Part shown: positions 40,605 to 49,391 of the stretch, piece after piece | Layout: each line of letters opens with the position of its first letter | How positions within the stretch are numbered: position 1 is the stretch's first letter | Origin: JBQTHI01 sp052390035 | GTDB lineage: Bacteria; Actinomycetota; Acidimicrobiia; Spongiisociales; ZC4RG35 | Direction of reading: 5' to 3' | Length of the DNA: 54,532 nucleotides | Assembly: GCA_052390035.1 (NCBI GenBank) | Contig: JBQTHI010000055.1 | Coordinates: 1-54,532 of the forward strand | Made by a program: the position numbers and the translations under genes | The notes under the pieces: generated by a model | Databases searched by the model: none | Seen by the model: the letters and a program-made list of their open reading frames with translations, nothing else | What the model was told of the DNA's origin: nothing

Positions 40605-41519
40605 CTATGACGGGAACCGGTGATGGGAATCCCCGAATCCCAAGCGATCGAGGCTTGGGGACCGCCGTTGCCAATCTGGGTCCACTCTTACCCGTAGTTG
40701 GAGGTGGATCCTCGTGGCCAGCAACGCCTCCAGTTCGTGGCGGGCTTCGGTTCCGGCCGAACCCAGCAGTTCCCCGCCTTTGCCGATCACGATCCCCTTC
40801 TGTGAATCCCTCTCCACCAGGACGTCGGCGCCAATGCGGACCAGCCCCTCGTCATCTTCCATCGAGGTCAGGCGAACATGGAGAGAGTGGGGAAGCTCGT
40901 CTCGGAGCCGAGAGAGGAACTTCTCTCTGATGATCTCGGCGACGACGGCCTCCTCCGGCTGGTCGGTGTCGAGTCCCGGCGGAAAATAGGCCGGCCCTTC
41001 CGGAATCCGGGAGACCAACTCCCCAATCAGCGCCGGGATCCCCTCCCCGGTGAGCGAGCTGACCGGCACATACGATTCGAAGTCCCAGCTGGCCGCGGCT
41101 TCGAGCTGGGGGAGCAGACGGTCGGGGCCGACCAGGTCGGACTTGGTCACCGCCACCACCACCCGAGCGCCGGCCTGGGTGACCCGGGAGGCGACCAGCT
41201 GGTCACCGCTCCCGACCGGCTGAGTGGCGTCGATCAAAAGGCAGATCACATCGGCGTCGGCCAGGCTGCCGTGAACCATCCGGTTGAGCCGTCTCCCCAG
41301 CTCCACCCGCGGTTTGTGCAACCCGGGGGTGTCGACGAGCACCAACTGCCACGAACCGTCCGCCGCGTTGGCTACCCCCTTGATGATCGAGCGGGTGGTC
41401 TGCGCCTGCCGGGAGGTGATCGACACCTTGCGACCAACCAGCCGATTGACCAGCGAAGACTTGCCGACATTGGGTCTGCCGACGAGTACCACAACCCCCG
41501 ACCTCAGGAGATCCCCCAC
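40605..41519 (-). CDS. era: GTPase Era
   Basis: 304 residues. Era assembles the 30S subunit and checks the 3' end of 16S rRNA. GTPase motifs: G1 GRPNVGKS, G2 around QTTRSIIKG, G3 DTPG, G4 TKSD, G5 SSLTGEG. The C-terminal KH domain has RDSQKGIVIGKGGELLGSAG. The tail after the KH domain is short and basic. ATG 41519 is four bases from the corC stop, as in most actinobacterial ybeY-corC-era operons. Confidence 0.97.
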   Translation of the reverse strand: MGDLLRSGVVVLVGRPNVGKSSLVNRLVGRKVSITSRQAQTTRSIIKGVANAADGSWQLVLVDTPGLHKPRVELGRRLNRMVHGSLADADVICLLIDATQPVGSGDQLVASRVTQAGARVVVAVTKSDLVGPDRLLPQLEAAASWDFESYVPVSSLTGEGIPALIGELVSRIPEGPAYFPPGLDTDQPEEAVVAEIIREKFLSRLRDELPHSLHVRLTSMEDDEGLVRIGADVLVERDSQKGIVIGKGGELLGSAGTEARHELEALLATRIHLQLRVRVDPDWQRRSPSLDRLGFGDSHHRFPS

Positions 41520-41523
41520 GACT

Positions 41524-42726
41524 TCATGGAGCTCTTTTGGAGTAGGTCATCGGCTGGGCCGGGCGGACAGCCACCTCGGCCACCCGACGACCCTGGAGAC
41601 GCACCACCTCGAGTTCGAGGCCCTGCACGAGAAACTTCTCTCCCTGCTCGGGCACCCGACCGGCCAATCCCAATACGAGACCGCCCACCGTGTCCCAGTC
41701 ATCATCGGGCAAAGACACCGAAAACGCCTCACCCAGATGGGCGACATCAAGGCGGGCATCTACCAGCACACCCCCGTCGGGAAGTTGTTCGAGCATCTCC
41801 TCTTCGGGGTCGTGCTCGTCTCCGATCTCCCCCACCAGCTCTTCGAGAAGGTCTTCGATCGAGACGAGACCTACCACGTCACCGTGTTCGTCGACGACCA
41901 TGGCCAGATGAGTCTTGCTGGCCTGCATCTCCCGAAGCAGGTCGGAAGCCCTTTTGGTCTCAGGAATGAACGTGACATCCCTCGCAAACCGCCGCAAGTC
42001 ATCGATCGTCTCCCCGGCGGCGTGGGAGCTCAGCACATCCTTGGTCAGGACGACCCCCACCACATCGCTGTCGACACCGTCGGTGACCGGTATTCGGGAG
42101 AAGCTGTATTCGGCGTTCAAGGCGGTCAACTTGGCCAAACCGGCTCCGGCCTCGATGGTGACCATGTCCTGGCGGGGCACCATCACCTCCCGCACGATGG
42201 TGTCGGTGAACTCGAGCACCGAGTCGATCAGCTCCCGCTCCTCCTCTTCCTCTTCAGAGTGGACATCTGAGTCCCCGCTGGCGACCTCGGAGTCGGACTC
42301 GGCGATTAGCTCATTGGCGGCGCGACCCCATCGGACCACGATGAAAAGCAGGGGGGCCAACCGATAGGCGAGGCGACCGGGATGTGATCGCCCGAATGCC
42401 CTGGCGAGGAAGTCGCCGAAAAGCCAGCAGAAAGCAACCACCCCCAGCATCCCCAAGACCACGTTCGAGCCGCTGGTAGAAGACACCACCATCCAGGTGG
42501 CGGATACCGCCGCTCCGAGGAGGAGGAGCGACTGGACGGCGTTGATGGCCGGATGTAGAACATCTCGGTTCTCCAGCAGACGGGCGATGAGATGGGCGCC
42601 GGACGTTCCTTCCGCCGCCGCCTTGAGGGCATCGGCGCGTGGTGTCTCCAGGGCGGAGATGAGGCCGGAGCGGAGGATGGCGGCGAGGGCGAGGCCGACG
42701 ATGGCCACGATCAGGGCGGCGATCAC
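41524..42726 (-). CDS. CorC/HlyC-family CBS-domain membrane protein
   Basis: 400 residues. The N-terminal CNNM-type region has about three helices (LIVAIVGLALAAILRSGLIS, then VVLGMLGVVAFCWLFGDFLA). An acidic linker with seven consecutive Glu/Asp-rich residues follows (SEEEEEERELI). Then come two CBS domains (VREVMVPRQDMVTIEAGAGL and MVVDEHGDVVGLVSIEDLLE) and the CorC_HlyC domain (DDDWDTVGGLVLGLAGRVPE). Related proteins take part in Mg2+ homeostasis. Its start overlaps ybeY by four bases. Confidence 0.93.
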   Translation of the reverse strand: MIAALIVAIVGLALAAILRSGLISALETPRADALKAAAEGTSGAHLIARLLENRDVLHPAINAVQSLLLLGAAVSATWMVVSSTSGSNVVLGMLGVVAFCWLFGDFLARAFGRSHPGRLAYRLAPLLFIVVRWGRAANELIAESDSEVASGDSDVHSEEEEEERELIDSVLEFTDTIVREVMVPRQDMVTIEAGAGLAKLTALNAEYSFSRIPVTDGVDSDVVGVVLTKDVLSSHAAGETIDDLRRFARDVTFIPETKRASDLLREMQASKTHLAMVVDEHGDVVGLVSIEDLLEELVGEIGDEHDPEEEMLEQLPDGGVLVDARLDVAHLGEAFSVSLPDDDWDTVGGLVLGLAGRVPEQGEKFLVQGLELEVVRLQGRRVAEVAVRPAQPMTYSKRAP

Positions 42727-43187
42727 CGTCGTTCCCTCCCTTGGCTTCCGAGGATCTCACGCTCGCGAGATTCCATCACTTGCGCCTCATCATCCTGCTG
42801 ATGGTCATAGCCAAGCAAATGGAGAACCCCGTGCGTCACCAGAAGCGCCAACTCGTCCTCCAATTGCACCCCCAGCTCGGCGGCCTGGCGCCGCACGTAG
42901 TCGGGAGCTAACACAATGTCGCCGACCAGGAGAGGTGGGCCTTGCGGGTCTACCTCGGGGATCCGCCCCGGGCTGAGATCTTCGATCGGGAAAGAAAGGA
43001 CGTCGGTGGGAAGCTCCTCACCGAGCGCTCGTCGATGAAGTTCGGCCATCCGCGGATCGCTGACCAGGGTCAGCGCCACTTCGACCCCGGGCGGGTAACC
43101 CTCGGCGGTCAAAGCCGCCTCCGCCCAAGCCTTGATCAGGTCCAAATCAATGTCCGACGAGTGTTCGTCGGCGACCAGCACCGTCAT
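42723..43187 (-). CDS. ybeY: Endoribonuclease YbeY (16S rRNA maturation)
   Basis: 154 residues. The zinc-binding signature is VTHGVLHLLGYDH with three His. LPTDVLSFPIED and LLVGDIVLAPDYVRRQAAEL are typical. The enzyme matures the 3' end of 16S rRNA and takes part in ribosome quality control. It is in the usual order phoH-7TM-HD-ybeY-corC-era and is coupled to corC by an ATGA-type overlap. Confidence 0.97.
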   Translation of the reverse strand: MTVLVADEHSSDIDLDLIKAWAEAALTAEGYPPGVEVALTLVSDPRMAELHRRALGEELPTDVLSFPIEDLSPGRIPEVDPQGPPLLVGDIVLAPDYVRRQAAELGVQLEDELALLVTHGVLHLLGYDHQQDDEAQVMESREREILGSQGRERR

Positions 43188-43194
43188 TGGGAAT

Positions 43195-45714
43195 TCAGCT
43201 GCCGGGGAAGTTGGGATAGGCGATGCGCTGGTGGTAGTGCCCCACCAGGGCCTCCAGAAACGCCCGCCGGGCTCTGGTCAGTTGAGCGAGGGTGAGCGAG
43301 CACTCGGACAGCTGGCCGTCGTTGACCTTCTCATCTACCACCCGGTATACGACCTTCTCGATGGCCTGTGGGCTGGGCTCCTCCTCCTGGAAAACGGCGC
43401 GACAAGCCGCCTCGAGCGAGTCGGACAACATCACTATCGCCATCTCTTCGGTGCGGGGCTTGTGACCGACATGGCGGAAGTCGTCGGGATCGATGGAGTC
43501 GTCCCCGTCGAGACGGCGGGCCTTCTCATAGAAGTACCGCATGATCCCGTCGCCATGATGGGAAACGATCGCTTCGGCCACCTCGGTCGGGATCTTGTAA
43601 CGCCGAGCGAGGGCGATCCCATCGGTCACGTGGCGACGGATGATCTCGACCGACTGCCGGGGGTGTAGATCGTCGTGTGGGTTGGAGGCTCCGAACTGGT
43701 TCTCGATGAAAAAGGTGGGGTTCTCGGTTTTGCCGAGGTCGTGGAAATAGGCGGCCGCTCTTGCCAGTAGGGGGTTGGCTCCAACCGCCCGGGCGGCGGC
43801 ATCGGCCAGGGTCCCCACCATCAGCGAGTGATTGAAGGTGCCGAACGCCTTCTCCTGAAGGAGCATCAGCGCTTCGTGGTTACGGTCGGTCAGTTCGAGC
43901 AGCCGGAGGCTGGTTGTCACATCGAAGACGTTCTCGAAGAACTGGAGGACCGCCAATCCGAGCAGGGCGGTGAGCACCGTCACCCCGGCAGCCAGTGCCC
44001 CCGAGCGCCCGACCACCTCCCAGGGCTGCTGGTCGGGGTTGGTGTGGAAGAACCAGGCTAATGCCGAGGCGAGCACCCCCGCCGCGATGGCGGAGGCCAG
44101 CACTGCCCTTCGATACGCCCCCCGCGACGACAGCGATGAGACGAACCCGACCGGCACCATGGTGGACATCAGGGCGTAGGTCGCCACCCCAGGGTCTCGG
44201 GTGCCGGTGGCAACGAGAACGGCCATAGCCAGCGCCATAAGGGCGGCGATCCTCGAGTCAAATAGCACCGTGGCCAGCAGTCCGAAGGCCACCCCCGGCA
44301 GCACGTACCAGGCGGCGACATCGGCGATCCCTTCCTGAATTTCGATGGTCAGCCGTACTGCTCCCGCCGCCAGCACCACCAAGATGCCGAGCAAAGCTGC
44401 CATCCGGGTTCGCGTCCACAACTCCGGGCGGAACCGGACGAGGTAGGCGCCGATCGAGGCAACCATGGCTGCCAGCACTGCCAGCAGGCCAATCGATCGT
44501 CCGGTTTCGACACTCGAGGCGGCGCCGGTTTCGAATATGGCATCGATCTGGAATTTGGTGAGAGCATCCCCCTCCTGGGCGATCCGCTGCCTCGCCTGAA
44601 TCGGTACCAGCACGGCCTCCACCCCGGCCCGCGCCTCCTGCTTAGCCGTTTCGGTGAGCTGGGGGTCGAAGACGTAGTTGGGTCGCACCGCTTGATAGAC
44701 CAGATCAGCCGCCGCCGCCCGAGCCTCGTTGTCGGTCGACACTCCGATCAGAACCAAAGGCGGATTGGCGAGCAGCTCGTCTCGCACCTGGCTCAGGTTT
44801 TCGCTGGTCACTCGATCGCCAAACAGCTCGCTGAGCTTGGTCAGGGCGGCGCCACCGACCGTGGCGAGGGTGCTCTGTTCGCCTGTGGCTAGTCGGACCA
44901 CGTCGCCCGTGGCGTGGGCCACCAGGACCTGGAGGGTGTCAGCCTCGAGACCCGGGTACTGGGTTTGCAGCTCGGCCAGCTGCACGTCGGCCGCCCGCAC
45001 CGCCGGGCGGTATCCGACCGCCGCCACCTCACAGCCCCCGTCGACGCACTCCAGGCTTTGCAGCCCGTTAGCGGTCGAGAGGGTCAGTCCCTCTGGAAAC
45101 TCAGGGTCGCCCGGGTCGGCGGCGATGCTGATCGGACCCGGTGCGATCTGGACCGACCAGGTACCGTCACTCTGGGTCTCACCGGTGGCAACCCTGGCAC
45201 CGTTCACGTCGTAGACATAGACCGAGATCCCGCCAAGACCGCGATCAGGCACGTCCCCCTCCGTGAAGGCGCCGTCCCCGTCGACGTCGAGATAGACCCG
45301 GCCGGTGGCCTCCACGGTGGCAGAGGCGGTGCCCGTGGTGGATGAGCCCCCATTGCCGGCCTCCGTTGAGGGGGTGACCTGATCAGGGGTATTGAGCAGC
45401 GGGATCGGGGCCGTGGTGTCGATCACCCCAGCCATCAGGGTGGCCAGCACCTCATTGATCTCGTCGATGGCTGCCTGCTCGGCGGTGGTGTCCTGACGGA
45501 GCTGGTTGGGCACGGCGTCGGCTGCCGCCTGGCGCCTGTCTTCGGTGGCGACTTGGTCGATCACTTCGTTGGCAAATCGTGCCTCGTAGTCGCGAGCCGC
45601 CACCTGGCCCACCTCGATAATCGGCTGCTCCGAAGCTCCCACCGACAAGAGCCCCCACGAACCCACCGTGGTGGCAAGGAAGATGAAAGCGCGCACGACG
45701 TGGGTCCGCTTCAC
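43195..45714 (-). CDS. 7TM-HD cyclic-dinucleotide phosphodiesterase with an SdrD-like insert
   Basis: 839 residues. N-terminal helix, then an extracellular 7TMR-HDED domain, about seven membrane helices (residues about 400-600) and a cytoplasmic HD domain. The HD catalytic residues are in FNHSLMVG and YFHDLGKTENPTFF (H658, D659), with SHHGDG after them. This is the PgpH family, which degrades c-di-AMP. Residues about 137-235 are unusual: GRVYLDVDGDGAFTEGD, GLGGISVYVYDVNG and TQSDGTWSVQI look like an SdrD/Cna-B-type beta domain inserted after a Thr/Ser/Gly linker (110-136). GTG 45714 overlaps the phoH stop. Confidence 0.9.
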   Translation of the reverse strand: MKRTHVVRAFIFLATTVGSWGLLSVGASEQPIIEVGQVAARDYEARFANEVIDQVATEDRRQAAADAVPNQLRQDTTAEQAAIDEINEVLATLMAGVIDTTAPIPLLNTPDQVTPSTEAGNGGSSTTGTASATVEATGRVYLDVDGDGAFTEGDVPDRGLGGISVYVYDVNGARVATGETQSDGTWSVQIAPGPISIAADPGDPEFPEGLTLSTANGLQSLECVDGGCEVAAVGYRPAVRAADVQLAELQTQYPGLEADTLQVLVAHATGDVVRLATGEQSTLATVGGAALTKLSELFGDRVTSENLSQVRDELLANPPLVLIGVSTDNEARAAAADLVYQAVRPNYVFDPQLTETAKQEARAGVEAVLVPIQARQRIAQEGDALTKFQIDAIFETGAASSVETGRSIGLLAVLAAMVASIGAYLVRFRPELWTRTRMAALLGILVVLAAGAVRLTIEIQEGIADVAAWYVLPGVAFGLLATVLFDSRIAALMALAMAVLVATGTRDPGVATYALMSTMVPVGFVSSLSSRGAYRRAVLASAIAAGVLASALAWFFHTNPDQQPWEVVGRSGALAAGVTVLTALLGLAVLQFFENVFDVTTSLRLLELTDRNHEALMLLQEKAFGTFNHSLMVGTLADAAARAVGANPLLARAAAYFHDLGKTENPTFFIENQFGASNPHDDLHPRQSVEIIRRHVTDGIALARRYKIPTEVAEAIVSHHGDGIMRYFYEKARRLDGDDSIDPDDFRHVGHKPRTEEMAIVMLSDSLEAACRAVFQEEEPSPQAIEKVVYRVVDEKVNDGQLSECSLTLAQLTRARRAFLEALVGHYHQRIAYPNFPGS

Positions 45715-46679
45715 GCCTTCTCCACGTCGTAGCGGGAGTAGGCGTCAACGATGGCGGCCACGATCCGGTGCCGGACCACGTCCTTACTGGTCAGCTCGAC
45801 GAACGCCACCCCGGGAATCCCTCTGAGGATGCGCCGCACGGTGTCGAGCCCGGAGGTCTTCTGGGCGGGGAGATCAGTCTGGGTGGCATCACCCGTGATG
45901 ATCATCTTCGAATTGAACCCGAGTCGGGTGAGAAACATCTTCATTTGCTCGGGTGAGGTGTTCTGCGCCTCGTCGAGGATCACGCAGGCATCGTTGAGAG
46001 TGCGGCCCCGCATGTAGGCCAGCGGAGCGATTTCGATCGTCCCCCGCTCGGTAAGACGAGCGGTCTCCTCGGGCCCGAGCATGTCCCAGAGGGCGTCGTA
46101 AAGCGGTCGCAGATAGGGGTCGATCTTGGCGAACAGGTCACCGGGGAGAAAACCGAGACGCTCCCCGGCCTCCACCGCCGGCCTGGTGAGAAGGATCCGA
46201 CGGACCGCCCCTGCCGAGAGAGCCTCGACCGCCGACCCCATCGCCAGGTAGGTCTTGCCGGTACCGGCGGGGCCAATTCCAAAGGTGACCGTGTTGTCCC
46301 GGATGGCGGCTATGTAGCGATGCTGGCCATGGGTTTTGGGCCTTACCAGCTTGCCGCGTCCGACCGCCAAGCCGTCGGTGAGGATCCCGGCCGGGCTGGG
46401 GACCGACTCGCGGACCATCGACACAACCTGCTCGACTCGGTGGACGTCAAGGGTCTGGCCCTCCTGGACGAGTTGCAACAACTCATTCAGCACGGTGCGG
46501 ACGTCTTCGATGTCGGGAGCGGGCCCAGAGATCAAGACCTCGTTGCCGCGCGCCACCAGCATTACCGTCGGGAAGGACTTCTCGACGGCCTTCAGGTTGA
46601 CATCGGCCTGCCCGAGCAGGTCGAGCATGAGATGGTTGGAGGGAACGCGCAAGCGTTCTTCGACGAGGTCGGGAGTCAC
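45711..46679 (-). CDS. phoH: PhoH-like ATPase
   Basis: 322 residues. Walker A is GPAGTGKT, and the Walker B region is ACVILDEAQNTSPEQMKMFL. GDATQTDLP and GFNSKMIITG are family marks. An N-terminal KH-like region precedes the ATPase (GQADVNLKAVEKSFP...). PhoH proteins have ATP-dependent RNA-related activity and are usually next to ybeY, as here. GTG 46679 is the start; the stop overlaps the GTG of the 7TM-HD gene (GTGA). Confidence 0.95.
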   Translation of the reverse strand: MTPDLVEERLRVPSNHLMLDLLGQADVNLKAVEKSFPTVMLVARGNEVLISGPAPDIEDVRTVLNELLQLVQEGQTLDVHRVEQVVSMVRESVPSPAGILTDGLAVGRGKLVRPKTHGQHRYIAAIRDNTVTFGIGPAGTGKTYLAMGSAVEALSAGAVRRILLTRPAVEAGERLGFLPGDLFAKIDPYLRPLYDALWDMLGPEETARLTERGTIEIAPLAYMRGRTLNDACVILDEAQNTSPEQMKMFLTRLGFNSKMIITGDATQTDLPAQKTSGLDTVRRILRGIPGVAFVELTSKDVVRHRIVAAIVDAYSRYDVEKA

Positions 46680-46758
46680 CGCAGATCTGCCGGTGGATAC
46701 AAGCGGTGATTATATAGAGACCCCTCCATTACCCCTTCCCAACCCGCCCGGGCGAGGT

Positions 46759-47115
46759 TCATCCGGGCGGCCAATCGAACCGGCGGCCGGCGAGAAGGTG
46801 GAGATGGAGATGAAAGACGCTCTGATGGGCGTCGGGGCCGGTATTGGTAACCAGCCGCCAGCCGCCGGCAAATTCCGGACCGGCCGCCACCGTCCGCGCC
46901 ACCCGGGCCAGTTCGGCCCATATTTCCCCAACTTCGGGTCGGTCGACATCGAGATCGGCCATCGAGCTGGCGACGTGTTCCCGAGGGATGAGCAGGATGT
47001 GCTCGGGAGCGACCGGGTTCACGTCACGAAACGCCACCACCCGATCGTTTTCGAAAACCTTCTCCGAAGGGATCTCTCCGGCCGCCAACCGGCAAAAGAG
47101 ACAGTCGGACTTCAT
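46759..47115 (-). CDS. HIT-family hydrolase
   Basis: 118 residues. The histidine triad is FHLHLHLL near the C-terminus, with NTGPDAHQSVFH before it. The N-terminal CLFCRLAAGEIPSEKVFEND has the CxxC zinc pair of the HinT/HIT branch. Such enzymes hydrolyse nucleotide phosphoramidates or related adenylated compounds. ATG 47115 overlaps the bldD stop by four bases; the phoH start is 79 bases further on. Confidence 0.92.
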   Translation of the reverse strand: MKSDCLFCRLAAGEIPSEKVFENDRVVAFRDVNPVAPEHILLIPREHVASSMADLDVDRPEVGEIWAELARVARTVAAGPEFAGGWRLVTNTGPDAHQSVFHLHLHLLAGRRFDWPPG

Positions 47116-47552
47116 TCCAGATCGGAGAGGACCTGGCGAACCGTGGCCCGATCCGATCTGGCCAGGGCGGCGAGCAGTTCCAGATCTGCCTGGCGCACCG
47201 TCAAGTCGCCCGAGGCGCCGCGCCTTCTCATCTGGATGGCTACCAGGAACCGGTCGATGGCCGCCGAGACGGTTTCGTCGGCCTGTCCCATGGCGTTGAG
47301 GTCGATGTTGACTCCTTTGTCCATCGCCGGGTCCTGCTCGTTGGGGATGAGATGAGCGATGGCAACCTGGTACAGGGTGGCGAGGCCGTTGAGCCTTTGC
47401 ACCGAGATGGCCCGTTCCCCGCGTTCGTAGGCCCCGAGCACCGAAGCCTTGTACTCCCGGCCGGACATCCGCTCAACATCGTGCAGAGACCAGCCGCGCC
47501 GCTTTCGTGCGGCGCGCAGTCGTTCACCGAGCTCCTGGTCAAACTTTTCCAA
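47112..47552 (-). CDS. bldD: BldD-like transcriptional regulator
   Basis: 146 residues. The N-terminal HTH (LGERLRAARKRRGWSLHDVE, then GAYERGERAISVQRL) matches BldD, the c-di-GMP-dependent developmental repressor of Streptomyces. The C-terminal domain aligns with BldD from AAIDRFLVAIQMRRR to VRQADLELLAAL. BldD binds c-di-GMP with an RxD-X8-RxxD signature; here the second half, R120-Q-A-D123, is kept but the first reads R109-R-R111, so the Asp is lost. Ligand control may therefore differ. ATG at 47552. Its gene is upstream of the HIT gene with a four-base overlap. Confidence 0.85.
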   Translation of the reverse strand: MEKFDQELGERLRAARKRRGWSLHDVERMSGREYKASVLGAYERGERAISVQRLNGLATLYQVAIAHLIPNEQDPAMDKGVNIDLNAMGQADETVSAAIDRFLVAIQMRRRGASGDLTVRQADLELLAALARSDRATVRQVLSDLE

Positions 47553-47608
47553 AGTCCTTCGCCTCCCCGTGAGACTCTACCACGGAGAGTGACCGGTCCA
47601 AGAACTAG

Positions 47609-48262
47609 TTACTGGTTCAGCCGGGTCCAGGCGGCCACCGCCACCGCCGCGGTTTCGATGCGCAGTACGGTGCGTCCGAGACCGATCCGACCGGCTGATG
47701 CCGGGATTTCCGCAGGGCCCCACCCACCTTCCGGTCCAATTGCCACCGTCAGTGGCCCGGTCGGTGAAGGGGGTGGCGCCCCGCTTAGGTCGGCGACGTA
47801 CAAATCGCCCCTCGCGGCAAGCTCCTCGAGACTTTTCCACCCCGCCAGCTCGAGCAGCCAGGCTCCCCCGCTCTGTTCGAGCGCCTGGATGGCCCACGAT
47901 CCGATCCGATCGGCTGAGGGCAACCGTGCCTGCCCGAAGGCAGTCCGGAGCCACACCAGACGTCGCACCTCGAGTTCGGCTGCCTTCTCGACCAGGAAAC
48001 GCAGCCGATCCCTTTCGTGGGGAGGGGCCACCGCCAGGGTCAACTCAACCTGCGGCGCTTCAATCAGTTCCTCGACCCCGCGCTGAATGGTTTCGCCCCC
48101 CAGCTCGCCGATCCCAAAGGTTCCCTCGCCGTCGGTGTAGCTCAAGGGCCCGGACCCCGGCACACGCAGCACCTTGAACAAGTGATGGATGGTCGCCGCC
48201 GGTAGGGCGATGGTCTGATCCGGCCAGGGTCGCGGCAGATAGACGTGGGGGCGGTGGCCCAC
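47609..48262 (-). CDS. rsmE: 16S rRNA m3U1498 methyltransferase
   Basis: 217 residues. The SPOUT knot is seen in TVAIGPEGGWGPAEIPASAG and LGRTVLRIETAAVAVAA; the N-terminal PUA-like part is HVYLPRPWPDQTIALPAATI followed by HHLFKVLRVPGS. It methylates U1498 in the decoding region. The order dnaJ-rsmE-hit-phoH is common. It starts 11 bases after the dnaJ stop. Confidence 0.96.
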   Translation of the reverse strand: MGHRPHVYLPRPWPDQTIALPAATIHHLFKVLRVPGSGPLSYTDGEGTFGIGELGGETIQRGVEELIEAPQVELTLAVAPPHERDRLRFLVEKAAELEVRRLVWLRTAFGQARLPSADRIGSWAIQALEQSGGAWLLELAGWKSLEELAARGDLYVADLSGAPPPSPTGPLTVAIGPEGGWGPAEIPASAGRIGLGRTVLRIETAAVAVAAWTRLNQ

Positions 48263-48273
48263 GGAGTGGTTGC

Positions 48274-49356
48274 CTAGCGCCGGCGCCGGCGGGCGGTGGG
48301 TTGGACGGGCCGCTCACCGCGGAGGGTGGCGAAGGTGCGCAGCGCCTCCTCTTCTTCAGGGCTGAGCTCGGTCGGAACCTCCAATACCGTATGGATCACC
48401 AAGTCTCCCCGGCCCCGGCGACCGAGATGGGCAGTGCCCAGACCGCTCAGGCGAAATACAGTGCCTGGTTGAGTTCCCGGGGGAACCTCGATGGCTTCGC
48501 TCCCTCCGTCCAATAGAGGGATCTCCACCTTGGTACCGAGCGCCGCCTCCGCCATGCCGAGCCGTAAGAGGTGGATCAGGTCGTCGGCTTCCCGCCCGAA
48601 CAGTGCGTGAGGCAGGGTTCGAACCTCGACATGGAGGTCACCAGGGGTGCCTCCCCGTCCGGGCGCCTCGCCGTGACCAGTGAGGCGAAGGCGGGTGCCC
48701 GACGGCACTCCGGCTGGGATCTCCACTCGGACCTGGCGATCGCCGCTGATCGCCCCCGCCCCCCGGCAGACCGGACAAGGGTCGGAAACGATGGTGCCCT
48801 GGCCGTTGCAGGTGTTGCAGGGCGCCACCGTCATCATCGTGCCCAACAGACCCCGCCGCGCAACCCGCACCGAGCCCGCCCCCCCACAAGTGGGGCAGGT
48901 CACCGCCGAGGTGCCCGGCGCCGAGCCGTTCCCCCCACAGTTCTCGCAGGAAAGCCGGCTTCGATACTCCACCTGGGTGTCGCCGCCGAAGGCCGCGGTT
49001 GCCAGGTCAACCTCCACGACCACCAGCACGTCCCGGCCTCGGGGGGTGGTTGCTCTTCCCCCGCCGAAGAATCCGCTGTCGCCGAAAACCGAGCGGATGA
49101 GATCATCGAAGCCGCCGAACCCGGAGAGCAGATCGGCGACGTCGATCACATCGCCGCGGTCGTAGGAACGGCGGCGGGCGGGGTCGGAGAGAACCTCGTA
49201 CGCCTCCGCCACCCGGCGAAAGCGAGCCTCAGCCTGCGGATCACTCGGGTTGGCGTCGGGGTGATGTTCACGGGCCAAACGGCGAAACGCCCGCTTCACG
49301 TCCTCCGTGGAGGCGTCGCGGGACAGTCCCAGGTCGGCGTAATAGTCGCGAGCCAC
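48274..49356 (-). CDS. dnaJ: Chaperone DnaJ
   Basis: 360 residues. The J domain has the HPD motif (LAREHHPDANPSDP). A Gly/Phe-rich linker (GFGGFDDLIRSVFGDSGFF) follows, then a zinc-binding region with four CxxCxGxG-type repeats (CENCGGNG, CPTCGGAG, CNTCNGQG, CPVCRGAG). The C-terminal substrate-binding domain ends in an Arg-rich tail. It stimulates DnaK. It follows hrcA with a 35-base gap, so it is in the HrcA-repressed operon. Confidence 0.97.
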   Translation of the reverse strand: MARDYYADLGLSRDASTEDVKRAFRRLAREHHPDANPSDPQAEARFRRVAEAYEVLSDPARRRSYDRGDVIDVADLLSGFGGFDDLIRSVFGDSGFFGGGRATTPRGRDVLVVVEVDLATAAFGGDTQVEYRSRLSCENCGGNGSAPGTSAVTCPTCGGAGSVRVARRGLLGTMMTVAPCNTCNGQGTIVSDPCPVCRGAGAISGDRQVRVEIPAGVPSGTRLRLTGHGEAPGRGGTPGDLHVEVRTLPHALFGREADDLIHLLRLGMAEAALGTKVEIPLLDGGSEAIEVPPGTQPGTVFRLSGLGTAHLGRRGRGDLVIHTVLEVPTELSPEEEEALRTFATLRGERPVQPTARRRRR

Positions 49357-49391
49357 GCTCTATAGGTTACGGCCGGTGAGGGATGCCCTCA

